A stretch of DNA of 64,000 nt from Phycisphaerae bacterium. Lineage in GTDB: Bacteria; Planctomycetota; Phycisphaerae; Phycisphaerales; UBA1924. Positions within the stretch are counted from its first letter, which is position 1; every line of letters starts with the position of its first letter. The notes beneath the pieces were generated by a model that saw only the letters and a program-made list of their open reading frames with translations, was not told the origin of the DNA and searched no databases. A program made the position numbers and the translations under genes. The stretch lies in assembly GCA_016794925.1 (NCBI GenBank), contig JAEUIW010000005.1, positions 124,001 to 188,000 on the forward strand. Direction: 5' to 3'. Positions 8,734 through 17,051 of this stretch are shown piece by piece.

Positions 8734-9759
8734 TCAGCCGCCGCGCGGGGGTTTCGGCCGGTCACCGCCGTCCCTGCCGCGCCGGTTTTTCGCGGTCTCC
8801 AGCAGGCGATCCATCTGCTTGAGGACGAACGCCTCACGGCCCTTCTCCTGCTCGTCCATGCTCGCGCGAACGCGTTCCAGCCGCGCGGTCATTTCCTCGA
8901 GTTCGCGTTTCTGGTTCTCGCGTCGCGCATCCATCGCGGACTCGATGGACTTCGAGAGCTCACCCTTGAGTCGAGCGATCGTGGCCGCATCGGCTCCGGA
9001 CTCCATCGCACGCCAGAGCTGATCGGCCTGGCGTTCGGCGTCGTTGGCGCGGCTGAACTCCGCGAACTGACGCTGGAACGCCTCGGGGTCCTCTTCTCGC
9101 AGCCTGATCCATGGCGCGCTCTTTCGCCACGCCTCGCGCAATCGCGAGTCCGAGCCGGGCGGGTCACTCGTATCCGCTTGCGCCAATCGCTCCGCCAGTT
9201 GGGGCCGGTGTTCCCGCAGAAAGACCATCAGACGCTCTCGCCGTTCAATGGAGAGCGGACCCGGGGGCAACTCATCATCCAATCCGGGTTCCGGTCTGGG
9301 CGGCAAGCCATTCGGTCCGGGCGGCGGGGGCATCGGACGCGGATTATTCACACGATCCGGGCCCCCGCGCCCGGACAACAGCGCCCGCAGAAGCCCCTCG
9401 GACTCGTCCACGCGCCGACGAACATCGGCCACGTCGCCCCCCTTTTCAAGCAACTGCTGCGCCGCTTCGAGTTTCCGCGCAAACTCCTTGGCCTGCTCCG
9501 ATCGTCGCCGCAGCCGATCCAGAAGCTCTTCACGAGTTTCCGAGCGATTCCCGCTCCGTGCGCCCGGTCCGGGCCCGAATCGACCACCGGGAGGGGCCGC
9601 ATGTCCAGGAGGCGGTCCACGACCGTTCAACGGCGGGGGACCGTCCTCACGTGCGGGGGGTTGCGCCTCGGGCTGCCCGGCCGCACGAACGGCGCACGGC
9701 AGCAGCACTCCCGCGGCAGCAACCAACACTCCTGCGAACAACCGAGAACGCGAAGGCAT
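8734..9759 (-). CDS. exported Pro/Gly-rich coiled-coil protein of sigma-factor module
   Basis: 341 residues. The ATG at 9759 shares one base with the stop of the upstream gene (TGATG), so the two are coupled. The signal peptide is clear: MPSRSRLFAGVLVAAAGVLL followed by PCAVRAAGQ. The mature N-terminus is a Pro/Gly/Arg-rich linker (about residues 30-80). Long charged helices rich in Glu, Arg and Gln follow (about 80-130 and 185-335), probably coiled coil. The general build recalls periplasmic CpxP/DUF3106-like stress sensors, but I see no LTxxQ signature. Third gene of an ECF sigma operon, so it may sense an envelope signal; that role is inference. Confidence 0.7.
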   Translation of the reverse strand: MPSRSRLFAGVLVAAAGVLLPCAVRAAGQPEAQPPAREDGPPPLNGRGPPPGHAAPPGGRFGPGPGARSGNRSETREELLDRLRRRSEQAKEFARKLEAAQQLLEKGGDVADVRRRVDESEGLLRALLSGRGGPDRVNNPRPMPPPPGPNGLPPRPEPGLDDELPPGPLSIERRERLMVFLREHRPQLAERLAQADTSDPPGSDSRLREAWRKSAPWIRLREEDPEAFQRQFAEFSRANDAERQADQLWRAMESGADAATIARLKGELSKSIESAMDARRENQKRELEEMTARLERVRASMDEQEKGREAFVLKQMDRLLETAKNRRGRDGGDRPKPPRGG

Positions 9760-10286
9760 CACAACGACTCCTCGCCCAGCATATCCACGCCGCTCGATAC
9801 GGTCGGCCATCCCTCGCTCAACGTGCGGTCGAATCGGGTCAAATCGGCCAAAATGGAGTCGATCTCGGAACTGACATCATCGACGGCCGCGGCCGCTCCC
9901 AGGGTCGGGATGGATTCCGCGATCGACGCCGCCGAGACCGCCGTAGCGCCACCGCCCGTCGCGGTCGCCCGGTTGACCCCGCCGCCGGTCGGTTTCAGCA
10001 CGATCATCCCCACGAACCCGCTGATGCCGATCACCAGCACCGCCGCGGCGGCCAACGACCATGTCCGGATCGCTCGCTGTAGTTCACGTGGCGCCACGCG
10101 CTCGCCTGAGAAGCGGAGATTCGGCACGGGTCCCTCCATCGCGCGGACGACAGTCCCGTGGACACGCTCTTCCAGCCCCAGCGGAGCGGAATCACGCTCC
10201 TCGCGCGCCAGCCTTTCCAAGTCCTCGGTGATGCTCGCCAGATCAATCGGCACGCCGGGTTCTGGTTGTTCGCGTGAACGCCTCAT
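9759..10286 (-). CDS. single-pass membrane protein, putative anti-sigma factor
   Basis: 175 residues. The start ATG lies in the ATGA overlap with the ECF sigma gene stop (10283-10286). The N-terminal ~75 residues are cytoplasmic and charged, with helices such as LASITEDLERLAREERDSA. One transmembrane helix sits at about residues 78-98 (LAAAAVLVIGISGFVGMIVL). The periplasmic tail is Gly/Thr/Ala-rich and then acidic and helical (SSEIDSILADLTRFDRTL). Size, topology and position directly after a sigma factor fit an anti-sigma factor, but the HXXXCXXC zinc signature of ZAS-type anti-sigmas is absent. It could instead be another membrane regulator. Confidence 0.65.
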   Translation of the reverse strand: MRRSREQPEPGVPIDLASITEDLERLAREERDSAPLGLEERVHGTVVRAMEGPVPNLRFSGERVAPRELQRAIRTWSLAAAAVLVIGISGFVGMIVLKPTGGGVNRATATGGGATAVSAASIAESIPTLGAAAAVDDVSSEIDSILADLTRFDRTLSEGWPTVSSGVDMLGEESL

Positions 10287-10876
10287 GGATCCATCCCCTT
10301 TGAGCGAATCTCGGGTTCAGTCGTCAGCAGCTCCTTCAGTTTCCGGAGCGCCCGATGGTGCCGGGCCAGCAGCGTGCCGAGCGGCTCCGCGAGCAGCTCC
10401 GCGATCTGATTGAACGACATTCCCGCGTGATGCCGCAACTCAACCACTTCCCGATCCGCCGCGGAAAGACGCGCCAAGGCGTCCCGCAATCCCCGGAGCT
10501 CCGGCGCGATCGAGCCCCCCTCCGAAGTGGTGCTCACGGTCTGCGCGTGAAGCCCGTTCTCCGAAACTTCCAGCGAACGGCGGGCCTTCCGGATCTCATC
10601 ACGAATCCTGTTCATTGCCACTCGGAACAGCCACGCTTCGAAGCGGCCCTGCTCCGTATAGGACCCGTCGGACAGTTTGCATGCCAAGGTCGCGAACACG
10701 GACTGGGTCACCTCCTCTGCCACGTCGGCCCGACGGACCCTGCTCTTGGCCAACGCGAACACGCGTCGCGAGTACAGATCGACCAGCGTGCGCCACGCTC
10801 GCTCGTCGCCCTTGGCCGCGGCGGCCAGCACCGCCGGGAGCTCAGCCTCGGACTGTGGTTCCTTCCCGTCCGACAA
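10283..10876 (-). CDS. RNA polymerase ECF-type sigma factor
   Basis: 197 residues from a TTG start with GGAG seven bases upstream. Region 2 spans about residues 20-95 (DERAWRTLVDLYSRRVFALA, then EEVTQSVFATLA and GRFEAWLFRVAMNRIRDEIR). The DVAEEVTQ core and the W-L-FRVA--N-- segment are standard for core binding and -10 recognition. Region 4 spans about 125-185 (LSAADREVVELRHHAGMSF, then NQIAELL and a helix-turn-helix GTLLARHHRALRKLKELL). First gene of a three-gene minus-strand operon with a membrane protein and an exported coiled-coil protein. Such planctomycete modules respond to envelope signals; the regulon is unknown. Confidence 0.9.
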   Translation of the reverse strand: MSDGKEPQSEAELPAVLAAAAKGDERAWRTLVDLYSRRVFALAKSRVRRADVAEEVTQSVFATLACKLSDGSYTEQGRFEAWLFRVAMNRIRDEIRKARRSLEVSENGLHAQTVSTTSEGGSIAPELRGLRDALARLSAADREVVELRHHAGMSFNQIAELLAEPLGTLLARHHRALRKLKELLTTEPEIRSKGMDP

Positions 10877-11003
10877 CGTGTTGCTCCGCGGGCTTAACGC
10901 TCAGGAATACGCCTAATTGCAGCCCTCTTTGTGGGATTCTACGTCCGATATGCGACATGCGAATAGGCTTGCGAACGAACGAGTTATCGGATCTACTCGC
11001 GGC

Positions 11004-11318
11004 ATGACTCGCATCGCGTACACCGTCGTCGCTCGTCTTCCATCCCTGGCGATCCGCGACGAGTACTGCCATTGGCTTGAGAGTGGCCATATCGACCATG
11101 TCCTCCGACACGGAGCCCATTCGGCGATGATTGTCCGTCTCGAAGGGCAAACCGGTGAAGCAGCCCAATTCGTCGAGGTGCGCTACATCTTCCCAACCCG
11201 ACAGGTGTTCGACGAGTATTTGCGTGCGCACGCCCCGGCCCTGCGTGCGGAAGGCGTGCGTCTCTTCGGGCCCGCACGCGGCGTCACGTTCAGCCGCACC
11301 GTCGGTGAGATCGTCTGA
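11004..11318 (+). CDS. DUF4286 family protein
   Basis: 104 residues from ATG 11004. The frame is open to an earlier ATG at 10917, but the extra 29 residues are not family-like. The sequence matches the DUF4286 pattern: ...YTVVARLPSLAIRDEYCHWL, HIDHVLRHGAHSAMIVRL, then EVRYIFPTRQVFDEYLRAHA and a final GVTFSRTVGEIV. These small ferredoxin-like alpha/beta proteins have no defined function. It lies between divergent (sigma) and convergent (oxidase) neighbours and appears monocistronic; no strong Shine-Dalgarno is visible. Confidence 0.8.
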   Translation: MTRIAYTVVARLPSLAIRDEYCHWLESGHIDHVLRHGAHSAMIVRLEGQTGEAAQFVEVRYIFPTRQVFDEYLRAHAPALRAEGVRLFGPARGVTFSRTVGEIV

Positions 11319-11324
11319 CCGGGA

Positions 11325-12476
11325 TCAGCCGCCACCGGGAGACTTCTGAAAGCGGCTCAAACCGAGAAACTCGATCGGATGGTCCGTCCGGCCACGCTGG
11401 GCGAGATCCGCGAGGACTTCCCCGACCACCGACGAGAACTTGAAGCCGTGCCCCGAGAACCCGCAGGCGACGAACACGTTGTCGTGCTTCGGATGCCGGT
11501 CGATGATGAAGTGCGAATCGGGCGTCATCGTGTACATGCACACGCGCAGCCCGAGCAGCGAGCCCTGGGCGCCCGGAATGTGCCGGTGCAGACACGCACG
11601 CAGGTCCTCCTCATCTCCGGGTAGCACGTTCCACTCATTGCGATCCGGATCCGTTGTCGGACCCGGTCGGTGCCGCGCGAGCTTGAAACCGGGTGCCTCG
11701 GGCATGAGCGGGAAGCCGTAGAACTCGTAGCCATCGGGCTGCTCGATCGCCCAGACGGGGCAACGCCCGCGATCGAACATGGCATGTTCGCGCGGCCAGA
11801 ACCACCCAAGCGTCTGCCGCGTCACGCGCAGGGGCACACCAAGGCCCGCGACGACCGTTGACGCCCAGGCGCCGGACGTGACGACCAGCCGATCGGCCCG
11901 GTACTCGCCCCGGGCAGTCCGCACCCGCACGCCGCGCGGATCGGACGACCATTCCAATGCGGGCTCGTGGCCACGGAGATCCGCTCCGGCTCGGAGCGCC
12001 TGATCCGCGTGCGTCGCGACGATGCGCTCCGGGATCAGCAGCCCCGCGGTGGGTTCGAAGAAACCAATGTAGTCATTGGGCACCACGAATTGGGGAAACT
12101 CCCGCGCCATCGTGGCGCGGTCCAGCAGGCGGTGTGAGAGGCCGTGCGTACGGGCCGCGTGCGTGACGCCGCCGATGAACGCCCCGTCAGCACGACCCAT
12201 GTACAGCCCGCCCGGCATGTGGAAGAGGGGCTGCCCCGAGACCGCTTCCAGCTCACGCCAGAGGGCGTACGCGCGCCGCAGCAGGGGTACGTAGTCGGCG
12301 TGCTCGTGGTAGGCCATGCGGATCATCCGCGAATGGCCGTGCGACGAGCCGCGCGAGTGGGGGATATCGAACTGCTCCAGCGCGAGCACGGGCACGCCGC
12401 GCCGCGCCAGGTGGTACGCGCACGCGGATCCCATCGCGCCGCAGCCGAGGATGATGGTGTGGTGCGCGTTGCTCAC
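11325..12476 (-). CDS. solA: N-methyl-L-tryptophan/sarcosine oxidase-like flavoenzyme (MSOX/MTOX family)
   Basis: 383 residues, the normal length for monomeric sarcosine or N-methyltryptophan oxidases, which oxidise N-methyl amino acids to formaldehyde, the free amino acid and H2O2. The N-terminal dinucleotide fold reads IILGCGAMGSACAYHLARRG, then an acidic residue (LALEQFD) that binds ribose, and the family SSHGHSRMIRMAYHEH motif. The covalent-FAD Cys occurs near residue 325 in RVCMYTMTPDSHFIIDRH, and CGFSGHGFKFSSVVGE ends the FAD domain. The start overlaps the upstream lipoprotein stop by four bases (12473-12476), implying co-transcription. The substrate cannot be fixed from sequence: sarcosine, N-methyltryptophan and other cyclic amines are all possible. 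The product is probably cytoplasmic. Confidence 0.85.
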   Translation of the reverse strand: MSNAHHTIILGCGAMGSACAYHLARRGVPVLALEQFDIPHSRGSSHGHSRMIRMAYHEHADYVPLLRRAYALWRELEAVSGQPLFHMPGGLYMGRADGAFIGGVTHAARTHGLSHRLLDRATMAREFPQFVVPNDYIGFFEPTAGLLIPERIVATHADQALRAGADLRGHEPALEWSSDPRGVRVRTARGEYRADRLVVTSGAWASTVVAGLGVPLRVTRQTLGWFWPREHAMFDRGRCPVWAIEQPDGYEFYGFPLMPEAPGFKLARHRPGPTTDPDRNEWNVLPGDEEDLRACLHRHIPGAQGSLLGLRVCMYTMTPDSHFIIDRHPKHDNVFVACGFSGHGFKFSSVVGEVLADLAQRGRTDHPIEFLGLSRFQKSPGGG

Positions 12477-14032
12477 GGGTGAACGTCCTCCTCCGAACGA
12501 TCCGGCGTCAACCGAGTACGGAGACGCTCGGCGTCCATGTCGCGACGCTTGTGAACCTGCCAGTATGCGCCCCGATCGCGCGTGGGAGAAACCAGCGAGA
12601 GACCCCGGTCCGATGCCGATCTTCCCGTTGCCAGGAGCATCCGAAGGTCCGAGATCACTTCATCGTCCTCGCGGAAGTAGGCGTGCCCGAGCGGATCCGA
12701 CGAAACCGCGGTCACATCGATCGTCTCGATTCGACCGGCAACCCCTTCACCCTGCCTCGCGATGAACGGCCCCTGACCGAGCGAGTACTGCCCGAGTCGG
12801 GGCTGTCGGAGCCGGAGCCAGGACGCGATCGAGAGCGCGAGGTCCTCGCGGTTCACATAGATCGTCGTGTGTCGGGAGCACCTGCGAACGTCGTCGAGGT
12901 TCACATGGTAAAAGATGTCCTGGTCGACATCGGCCGCGGCGAGCACCAGGTGTTCAAATATCGGCGTGTTCCCGGTGTTCTTCATCCCCCGGATCGCCTC
13001 GACCAACGCCGCCGCGCCCGTGCTGTGCGCGATCACGTGCAACGGCCTGTTGCTTGCCTTCTCGGCGCAGTGCTCCAGGAAACGACGCAGGTGAGGGGCC
13101 GTCCATCGGGCGCTGTCTTGGTCGAGCAGGTACGCGAGCAGTTCGGCTTTCGACGGCCAGCTGTAGACCGCGGCCAGGGCATCCAGCCGCAGCCGCGCCA
13201 TGAGCTGGGCCGCGTGCCCCACGCTCTGTTCGAATGTGTTGTTGAATCCGGGGATGAACACGATGACCGGCTGGTCCCCTTCGCACACGAGCGCGGGCCG
13301 CTCCGGAGATCGGCCGCGCTCGCTGCGGGAAGCGTCCGAAGCGCCGCCGATGCGATCTGCAATCGGAACCGGCTGGGCGGTTGCCGTCAGATCACTTCCC
13401 CGGAGCGTTCCAGCGAGCGTGGCCAGATCTTCAATCAAACTCTCCTGCGACGGCCCATTGAACAATCTCCAACTCAGAACCGGAGCCGGCGGTGTGGGAG
13501 CGTGTCCCGGCACCCACACCAGGCAGCTGCCGTACCAGAGTCGGCTGGAGCGCCCGCTCCCGAAGGCCGTCTCGGATGCCGGGTCTCGCCGGTCGGCCTC
13601 CATCGGTTGTTGGCTCCGGTGTGCGATCTCTCGATCGGTCGCGAACGCCATGAGCACAAGCGAGCCACGGGCAGGATCAGCGGTTTCCGAGACCGCATCA
13701 GAGGGCCTGACGCGGGCGTGCAGGATCGAACCCGGCGCGTACGCACGATCCGCGGCTTCAAGTTCGAACAGTTCGGAGATCATGCCGGAAATGGCCTCTC
13801 GCTCCCGACGACCCGCAACCGTTTGAGGATCCAGCAATCTCGGCGCCAGCACCGTGCTCGGCGGGCCCGCTCCGAGAGGCGAGAGTTCTTCGATAGGGAA
13901 TTCTTCCGGAAATGGCCTCGCTTCCGCGGAGGTCAACAGGAGTGTCGTGGACCGTGAGCCGCACCCTCCGACGATGAAGTTGCTCGACAAGAGCATCGCG
14001 ATGAACATGTGGCGAACCAGCGTAATTCTCAT
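12473..14032 (-). CDS. lipoprotein with alpha/beta-hydrolase (DUF900-like) domain
   Basis: 519 residues from ATG 14032; an internal ATG at 14008 would give a more typical signal peptide. The hydrophobic segment MFIAMLLSSNFIVGGCGSRS contains a lipobox (VGGC), so a membrane-anchored lipoprotein is likely. The C-terminal half is an alpha/beta hydrolase related to the DUF900/YjfP-like group. It has VIVFIPGFNNTFEQS (oxyanion region), VYSWPSK, the nucleophile elbow HVIAHSTGAAALVEA, and LAAADVDQDIF, with a late His in the IYVNREDLAL-to-DVTAV region. The usual GHSMG elbow is AHSTG here. The product is a probable esterase or lipase of the cell envelope. Coupled to the flavin oxidase downstream; no functional link is obvious. 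Confidence 0.75.
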   Translation of the reverse strand: MRITLVRHMFIAMLLSSNFIVGGCGSRSTTLLLTSAEARPFPEEFPIEELSPLGAGPPSTVLAPRLLDPQTVAGRREREAISGMISELFELEAADRAYAPGSILHARVRPSDAVSETADPARGSLVLMAFATDREIAHRSQQPMEADRRDPASETAFGSGRSSRLWYGSCLVWVPGHAPTPPAPVLSWRLFNGPSQESLIEDLATLAGTLRGSDLTATAQPVPIADRIGGASDASRSERGRSPERPALVCEGDQPVIVFIPGFNNTFEQSVGHAAQLMARLRLDALAAVYSWPSKAELLAYLLDQDSARWTAPHLRRFLEHCAEKASNRPLHVIAHSTGAAALVEAIRGMKNTGNTPIFEHLVLAAADVDQDIFYHVNLDDVRRCSRHTTIYVNREDLALSIASWLRLRQPRLGQYSLGQGPFIARQGEGVAGRIETIDVTAVSSDPLGHAYFREDDEVISDLRMLLATGRSASDRGLSLVSPTRDRGAYWQVHKRRDMDAERLRTRLTPDRSEEDVHP

Positions 14033-14300
14033 ATGCGATCATATATCCAACGGAACGTTCACGTCTGGATTGCGATCTTGACATTTTCTGTACATGGTGA
14101 CGTATCAATGTCGAACATGGCGATCGATCGCGTTGCGACGGCGGAGCCGAGATCGTCGCAGCGTGATCGGGAGTGATCGGCATATCCTCCGCGACCTGCT
14201 TCCGTCAGCGCGCCATCAGATCATTGCGGCGTTCACCGCGCCGCGGGGATCGGGATGATCACATTTGATCGCCGGGGTGAACGCACGCGCCGAGGGCGGC
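14033..14300. other. intergenic region between the lipoprotein gene and hpnH
   Basis: About 268 bp of locally AT-richer sequence without a convincing gene. On the plus strand TTGACA (14078-14083) is followed 19 bases later by TATCAA (14103-14108), which could be a weak promoter, but nothing on the plus strand lies directly downstream. The minus-strand lipoprotein promoter should be here; I see a TATATG-like hexamer around 14040 but no good -35. No hpnH terminator with a T-run is visible. Confidence 0.3.
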
Positions 14301-15449
14301 TCACGCCGCGACGATGGCGTCCGGCTCGGCCGAAGCTCTGGGGCTCGCGGAAATGCCCAACTGCACGAGCGGGCCGTGCGGCCGCTTGGCCTCCTCCGCC
14401 AGCGACCGGGCCGCGGCGGCATCGGCGTAGCCGGGGGAGAGAATGGCCCGGATTGTGCCCCACATCCCGCGCAGGGATCCGAACGTGTAATCGTTGGCGC
14501 TCGTCTCGTACCCGCAGTGGACCATGCACTGCTGGCACGCCGTGTTCCCGCTCGCCCGGCCGTAGCGGGACCACGCGGTCGACTCGATGAGCTCACGAAA
14601 GGTGTCCGCGTACCCGTCCTGCAGCAGGTAGCAGGGCTTCTGCCATCCGAAGATGTTGTACGTGGGCATGCCCCAGGGCGTGCATTCGAACTCGCGCCTG
14701 CCCATCAGGAATTCCAGGAAGAGCGGCGATTGGTTGAACCGCCAGTTCCGCTTGCGGTTCGACAGGAGCGTGCGAAAGAAATCCGTCGTCTTCTTCCGCT
14801 CCTGCATGAACGACCGTTGATCCGGCGCTTTCGGGTACGCATACCCGGGGCTGACCATCATGCCCTCGACTCCGAGCGCCATCATCTCATCGAAGAACGC
14901 GCGCACCGAGTTGGGGTCCGCTCCGTCGAAGAGCGTGGTGTTCGTCGTCACGCGGAAGCCCATCTTCACCGCCAGGCGGATCCCCTCGAGCGCGGTCTGA
15001 AATGTACCCTCGCGACAAACTGCGAAGTCGTGGTGCTCCTCCTGCCCGTCCATATGGACCGAGAAGGTCAGGTACTTGCTCGGCGTGAACAGCCCTTCCT
15101 CCAGTTTCTGCTTCAGGAGCAGCGCGTTGGTGCACAGATAGATGTACTTCTTGCGCGCGATCAGGCCCTCGACGATCGACCTGATCTGCGGGTGGAGGAG
15201 CGGCTCGCCGCCGGGGATGGAGACCATCGGAGCCCCGCACTCCTCCGCCGCTGCCCAGCATTGCTCGGGGGTCAATTGCCGCTTGAGGATGTGCGCCGGA
15301 TATTGGATCTTGCCGCACCCGGCGCAGGCCAGGTTGCACCGGAAAAGCGGTTCGAGCATCAGCACCAGCGGGTAGTGCCGGTTACCCTTGAGCTTCTGGC
15401 CGATGACGTACGTCGCCACGGTCCACATCTGGCTCAGCGGAACACCCAT
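14301..15449 (-). CDS. hpnH: adenosyl-hopene transferase HpnH (radical SAM)
   Basis: 382 residues. The frame is open far upstream, but the conserved HpnH start MGVPLSQMWTVATYVIGQKL fixes ATG 15449, which has GGAG just upstream. The radical SAM cluster motif CNLACAGCGKIQYP (CX3CX2C) is at about residues 38-45, with PGGEPLLHP shortly after. Then come LCTNALLL, FSVHMDGQEEHHD and a Cys-rich tail (CTPWGMPTYNIF, CQQCMVHCGYE). Family knowledge: HpnH adds a 5'-deoxyadenosyl radical from SAM to diploptene, giving adenosylhopane, the first step to C35 bacteriohopanepolyols. No squalene-hopene cyclase or hpnG is visible nearby, so the gene stands apart from the usual hopanoid cluster. Divergent from a glycosyltransferase gene 111 bp away. 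Confidence 0.93.
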   Translation of the reverse strand: MGVPLSQMWTVATYVIGQKLKGNRHYPLVLMLEPLFRCNLACAGCGKIQYPAHILKRQLTPEQCWAAAEECGAPMVSIPGGEPLLHPQIRSIVEGLIARKKYIYLCTNALLLKQKLEEGLFTPSKYLTFSVHMDGQEEHHDFAVCREGTFQTALEGIRLAVKMGFRVTTNTTLFDGADPNSVRAFFDEMMALGVEGMMVSPGYAYPKAPDQRSFMQERKKTTDFFRTLLSNRKRNWRFNQSPLFLEFLMGRREFECTPWGMPTYNIFGWQKPCYLLQDGYADTFRELIESTAWSRYGRASGNTACQQCMVHCGYETSANDYTFGSLRGMWGTIRAILSPGYADAAAARSLAEEAKRPHGPLVQLGISASPRASAEPDAIVAA

Positions 15450-15560
15450 GTCGGCTCCAATACGGAGGTCGGGAAAGACGACTATAAGGGTGGCTCCAAC
15501 GCCGGACCAGAACACTGAACTTGCCCCGCGGCGAGACGGAGCGACCTTGAGGAGAACGAC

Positions 15561-17000
15561 ATGCGGCTGATGGCGATGATCCCACCCGGAACGAACGCCC
15601 GGAGCATCTTTTCCGACATGCTGCGTGGCGGCCAGCTCGCCGGGCACGAGGTGCTGTTCGAGGACATCGCGCTGTTCATCGCGCAGATCGAGGCGATCCG
15701 GAAGGGCATGACCGGGCAGGTCGCCCCGACCGATCCCCGGGCCGCGCGTCTCAACGAGCTCCAGACCGGCTACGCGAAGTACCTCGAGTCGCTGGCGAGG
15801 CTCCGGCGCATCGATGCCGTGGTGTGCCTCGGCCTCGACCCGATCATGGCCCTGCCGTGGGGAAAAAGGCCCGACGGCCATGAAGGCAGTTTTCTCGAGG
15901 CGGCAGGAATCCCGGTGGTTCACTTCTGGCTGGACGCGCCCTTCTGGGCGTACGGCGGTCAGGCGCTGGGGATTATGAACCGGGATCGGCTCGCCGGGCC
16001 GGGCCACATTCACGTGATCAACAACGAGGGCAGCGCCGCGGAGATGCGGCGGGTTCTGGGCTTTCAAAGTGTGCTGGTGCAGCCCTATGGGGTTGACGAG
16101 GTCACGTTCCGCCCGTGGACGGAGATGCCCGTGCCGCGCACTCATGAACTGGCCGTCTGCATCGGGGCTGGGGACGAGGCGCCGACAGACACGATGCGCG
16201 CGCAACTCGACAAGGACGTGCCCGACGTCGGTGCGATCCGCTGTGACCAGGTGGAGCGAGCCCGAGCGAAGCTGGCGACGATTCTCACCGAGTCAGGTCG
16301 GGCCGGCGGCGCATCCGTGGAAGGAGCGGAGGGGCTCGCGCGGGCTTGGCTCGACGAACAGGCACGGGACCCGGATCGGGGGATGATGGACAAGTTTGAA
16401 GCCGCGACCCGATCCGCCGCAGTTGCGACAGACGGGATCACGGGGCTTGCGGACGCGATCATCAGTCGGGCGGGATGCGCCTCAGCATGGGCGCAGGCTG
16501 CCGCGCTGGTCCGCAGCGTCGATTCGTGGCAACGTGCGTTCTACACGACGTATCTGTCGCAGCGTTACCGGACCATAACCATCGGGGGTGGCGGTCAGGC
16601 GCTTCAGAAGTCCGGATGGCCGGTTCGTGCCGACATGACCGGATTCATGGGTTACCACGAACTCAGCGCCGCCTACGGAAGGGCCTCGGTCGCGGTGAAC
16701 GTCATGCGATATCAGGATGATGTCGGTGTGAACCCAAAGGTCCTGGAGATCGGCGCATCCGGCGCCGCCGGGATTATGCGTTCCCGGTCAGGCCTGGACG
16801 AGGCCTTCGCGGAGGGTTTCGAATTTGTGTTCTGTCAGACGCCGGGCGAAGCGAGCGAAAAAATCCGTGCGTTGCTCGGGAACGACGCGAAACGCGTGGG
16901 GATGGCGTCGGCGGCTCGTCAGCGCGTGCTGCGCGAGCACACGTGGAAGTCGCGCGCGGGTCAGATGTTCGCGCACGTTGAGAGCCTGATCCGAGGGTAG
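15561..17000 (+). CDS. glycosyltransferase family 1-like (CgeB-like) protein
   Basis: 479 residues from ATG 15561 with a strong Shine-Dalgarno (GAGGAG). The N-terminal half resembles a GT-B acceptor domain (MRLMAMIPPGTNARSIFSDM; CLGLDPIMALPWGKR; VVHFWLDAPFWAYGGQAL). The C-terminal half has the 'glycosyl transferases group 1' pattern common to CgeB/spore-protein-like enzymes: DMTGFMGYHELSAAYGRASV, then VAVNVMRYQDDVGVNPKVLE, EIGASGAAGIM and a terminal helix VLREHTWKSRAGQMFAHVES. These enzymes transfer a sugar from a nucleotide donor; the acceptor is unknown. It shares the upstream region with hpnH, so a role in hopanoid head-group glycosylation is possible but is only inference from position. 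Confidence 0.7.
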   Translation: MRLMAMIPPGTNARSIFSDMLRGGQLAGHEVLFEDIALFIAQIEAIRKGMTGQVAPTDPRAARLNELQTGYAKYLESLARLRRIDAVVCLGLDPIMALPWGKRPDGHEGSFLEAAGIPVVHFWLDAPFWAYGGQALGIMNRDRLAGPGHIHVINNEGSAAEMRRVLGFQSVLVQPYGVDEVTFRPWTEMPVPRTHELAVCIGAGDEAPTDTMRAQLDKDVPDVGAIRCDQVERARAKLATILTESGRAGGASVEGAEGLARAWLDEQARDPDRGMMDKFEAATRSAAVATDGITGLADAIISRAGCASAWAQAAALVRSVDSWQRAFYTTYLSQRYRTITIGGGGQALQKSGWPVRADMTGFMGYHELSAAYGRASVAVNVMRYQDDVGVNPKVLEIGASGAAGIMRSRSGLDEAFAEGFEFVFCQTPGEASEKIRALLGNDAKRVGMASAARQRVLREHTWKSRAGQMFAHVESLIRG

Positions 17001-17051
17001 CGGTGAGCCGCTGAATCGTGCGTGCTACAGTCGCGAAGGCCACGCGAGATC

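Noticed and set aside
10085-10100. GTTCACGTGGCG near 10090, another CACGTG-containing site
   Set aside because: Fails the outer parS bases on both sides; likely chance.
12479-13957. 492-residue plus-strand open frame
   Set aside because: Opposite the lipoprotein hydrolase, which carries a lipobox and hydrolase motifs; the plus frame shows none.
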